A DNA stretch of 7,082 nt, taken from NCBI GenBank assembly GCA_905233595.1, contig CAJOFI010000030.1, positions 2,908 through 9,989 on the forward strand, given 5' to 3'. Positions within the stretch are counted from its first letter, which is position 1; the number at the start of each line of letters is the position of its first letter. The notes under the pieces are model-generated. The model was given only the letters and a program-made list of their open reading frames with translations. It made no database searches and had not been told where the DNA came from. Origin of the DNA: an uncultured Oscillospiraceae bacterium (GTDB taxonomy: Bacteria > Bacillota > Clostridia > Oscillospirales > Oscillospiraceae). Positions 5,512 through 7,082 of the stretch are shown in pieces. Position numbers and translations under genes: made by a program.

Positions 5512-6345
5512 TCACGCCTCCAATTCCGCCAGATGCGCCCGCACGTCCGCCACCGCGACCTCATACTGCTCGTCGTTCGGCGCTTTGCCGTGCCAGCCGG
5601 CGCTGTTTTCCATGTAGCTTACGCCCTTGCCCTTCGTCGTGCGCAGAAGCAGCATCGTGGGCTGCCCCTTCGTCTCCCGCGCCTCCCTGAGCGCCGCGCG
5701 GATCGCGTCGTAATCGTGCCCGGGCACCGGGATGACGTGCCAGCCGAAAGCCTCCAGCTTCTTATCCAGCGGCTCGGAGGGCATCACGTCGGCGGTCCTG
5801 CCGTCGATCTGCAGGCCGTTTACGTCGATCATCGCGCAGAGATTGTCGAGCTTCCACTTGCTGGCCGCCATGAAGGCCTCCCAGCACTGCCCTTCCTCGA
5901 TTTCGCCGTCGCCGAGGATGGCGTAGGTGCGGTAGTCCTCGCCCTTGCATTTGGCGGCAAGCGCCATGCCCACCGCGGCGGAGATGCCCTGCCCGAGGGA
6001 ACCGGTGGACATGTCCACGCCCGGGACGTTCGCCATATCCGGGTGGCCGGACATATGCCCCTTGATGCTGCGCAGCAGGCGGATATCCTCCTTCGGGAAG
6101 AAGCCGCGCAGCGCCAGCACCGCGTAGAGCGCCGGGGCACAGTGCCCCTTGGAGAGCACGAAGCGGTCGCGCTTCGCGTCTTTGGGGTTCTGGGGATCGA
6201 CGCGCATCTCGTCAAAATACAGGGTGGTCAGCGCGTCCACGCAGGAGAGGGAGCCGCCGGGGTGCCCCGCCTTTGCGCAGTGCACGCCCTCCAGGATCAG
6301 AAGCCGCGCCTCGTAGGCGAGCTTTTCCAGTTCTTTTGCCGTCAT
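5512..6345 (-). CDS. tkt: Transketolase, N-terminal subunit (split transketolase)
   Basis: 277 residues, the thiamine-diphosphate (PP) domain. Motifs in order: GHPGGS (27-32), SKGH (65-68), SGHPD (99-103), STGSLGQG (113-120), and the thiamine-binding GDGEIEEGQ (145-153) closing at N176. These include the conserved substrate and cofactor histidines (H28, H68, H101). It pairs with the downstream C subunit: 277 plus 314 residues, a little less than a one-chain transketolase. The ATG at 6345-6343 shares its A with the stop of the kinase gene (TGATG). A GTG one codon upstream (6348) is also possible. The AGAGGT site at 6360-6355 lies 9 nt from the ATG and 6 nt from the GTG; I chose the ATG. Operon position after a sugar kinase suggests pentose use. 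Confidence 0.93.
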   Translation of the reverse strand: MTAKELEKLAYEARLLILEGVHCAKAGHPGGSLSCVDALTTLYFDEMRVDPQNPKDAKRDRFVLSKGHCAPALYAVLALRGFFPKEDIRLLRSIKGHMSGHPDMANVPGVDMSTGSLGQGISAAVGMALAAKCKGEDYRTYAILGDGEIEEGQCWEAFMAASKWKLDNLCAMIDVNGLQIDGRTADVMPSEPLDKKLEAFGWHVIPVPGHDYDAIRAALREARETKGQPTMLLLRTTKGKGVSYMENSAGWHGKAPNDEQYEVAVADVRAHLAELEA

Positions 6346-7082
6346 CACTTGATTACCTCTATCGCTTTCTTTTCTACATCCAGCGCCGCCTTGTAGCGCG
6401 CAAGGAAGCGGTCAAAGCCCGCAACGTCCTCGTCTGTCGCCATGAGCGCTGCCGATTTCGCGCCCGCAAAGACCTTGCCGTCCAGATAGTCCGCAAGGCT
6501 CTCGCCCTCATCCTTCCAGAGCATATACGCGCCGAGCAGCGCCATGCCGTAGGGGCCGCCCTCGCCCGCCGTCTCCATCACGGAGACCGGCGCGCCCACC
6601 GCCGCCGAGAGCAGCCGCTGCCCCACCTCCGGCGTCTTGAAGAAGCCGCCGTGCCCGTAGAGCTTGTCGATGGCGACCTGCTCGGTCTGGGTCAGGATGT
6701 CCAGCCCGATTTTCAGCGTCGCGAGCGCGGAGAGCAGATGCGTGCGCATGAAATTACTTAGGCTCAGCTTCGCGTCGGGCGTGCGCAGAAAGAGGGGTCT
6801 GCCCTCGTTGAGATCGGTCACGCCCTCGCCGGAGAAGTAGTTGAAGCTCAAAAGCCCGCCGCAGTCACTGTCCCCCTCGAGCGCCTTTTGGAAGAGCTTC
6901 GTGTACAGCTCGCCCTTGTTGACGGGTATACCCATCATCTCCGAATACTCCGCGAAGAGGTTGACCCAGGCGTTGATGTCGCTCGTGCAGTTGCTGCAGT
7001 GCACCATCGCGACCGGCGCGCCGTCGGGCGTCGTCACCATGTCGATCTCCCGGTGGACGCCGAGGGGCTTTTCGGTTACGAT
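6345..7082 (-). CDS. FGGY-family carbohydrate kinase (pentulokinase-like), C-terminal part
   Basis: Partial: 245 codons run from the window edge to TGA at 6347-6345; the N-terminal half and the start lie outside. The internal ATG at 7040 is not the start, since the frame continues upstream as IVTEKPLGVHREID. The segment GHGGFFKTPEVGQRLLSAAV followed by VMETAGEGGPYGMALLGAYM resembles the C-terminal FGGY signature and ATP-binding region. The stretch MVTTPDGAPVAMVHCSNCTS also matches a subfamily often labelled xylulokinase or simply 'ATPase' in Clostridia and, as I recall, found near L-arabinose isomerase and ribulose-5-phosphate epimerase genes. It likely phosphorylates a pentulose such as ribulose or xylulose, feeding the transketolase encoded next. 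The exact sugar cannot be fixed from this fragment. Its stop overlaps the transketolase start, so the genes form one operon. Confidence 0.85.
   Translation of the reverse strand: MVTEKPLGVHREIDMVTTPDGAPVAMVHCSNCTSDINAWVNLFAEYSEMMGIPVNKGELYTKLFQKALEGDSDCGGLLSFNYFSGEGVTDLNEGRPLFLRTPDAKLSLSNFMRTHLLSALATLKIGLDILTQTEQVAIDKLYGHGGFFKTPEVGQRLLSAAVGAPVSVMETAGEGGPYGMALLGAYMLWKDEGESLADYLDGKVFAGAKSAALMATDEDVAGFDRFLARYKAALDVEKKAIEVIK

Noticed and set aside
4678..6396. 572-codon open frame on the plus strand opposite the transketolase genes
   Set aside because: Antisense shadow of two clearly conserved genes; composition is an artefact of third-position G/C.

Overview
The window is a stretch of GC-rich Firmicutes chromosome. 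The best guess is a gut-type Clostridia (Oscillospiraceae/Ruminococcaceae-like) bacterium. The grounds are a T-box leader on a tRNA-synthetase gene, strong GGAGG-type ribosome sites, near-consensus TTGACA/TATAAT promoters, a split transketolase and palindromic intergenic repeats. The taxonomic guess is inference. All six protein genes lie on the minus strand, so transcription runs from high to low coordinates.

Layout in transcription order. 7082-4564: the 3' part of a carbon-metabolism operon. It holds the C-terminal half of an FGGY sugar kinase (cut by the window edge), then transketolase N- and C-terminal subunits. The stop and start codons overlap or sit 3 nt apart, so the three are probably translationally coupled. 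The kinase would make a pentulose 5-phosphate and the transketolase would feed it into the non-oxidative pentose phosphate pathway.

4563-4032: a 532-base gap without a convincing gene. It holds a GC-rich region with several hairpins (about 4374-4563), an 18-bp hairpin that looks like a bidirectional terminator (4326-4366), a consensus promoter (4303-4275), and a complete threonine T-box leader with antiterminator and terminator (4268-4045).

4031-2247: thrS, threonyl-tRNA synthetase, in a short form without the N-terminal TGS domain. 2246-1984: an intergenic region with a palindromic repeat (2140-2198), a promoter (2078-2049), and a terminator-like hairpin placed between that promoter and the next start codon (2029-1994). 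1983-616: an uncharacterised FAD-dependent dehydrogenase of the COG2509 type. 615-469: a 76-bp element with 10-bp inverted ends (606-531), whose end abuts and contributes one base to the promoter of the next gene. 468-1: the N-terminal 156 residues of a MOP/MATE-superfamily lipid-linked sugar flippase (YtgP/SpoVB-like).

I see no CRISPR array, transposase, phage gene or tRNA, and no evidence of a new multi-gene system. The interesting material is the non-coding architecture: each intergenic region is packed with distinct structured elements.
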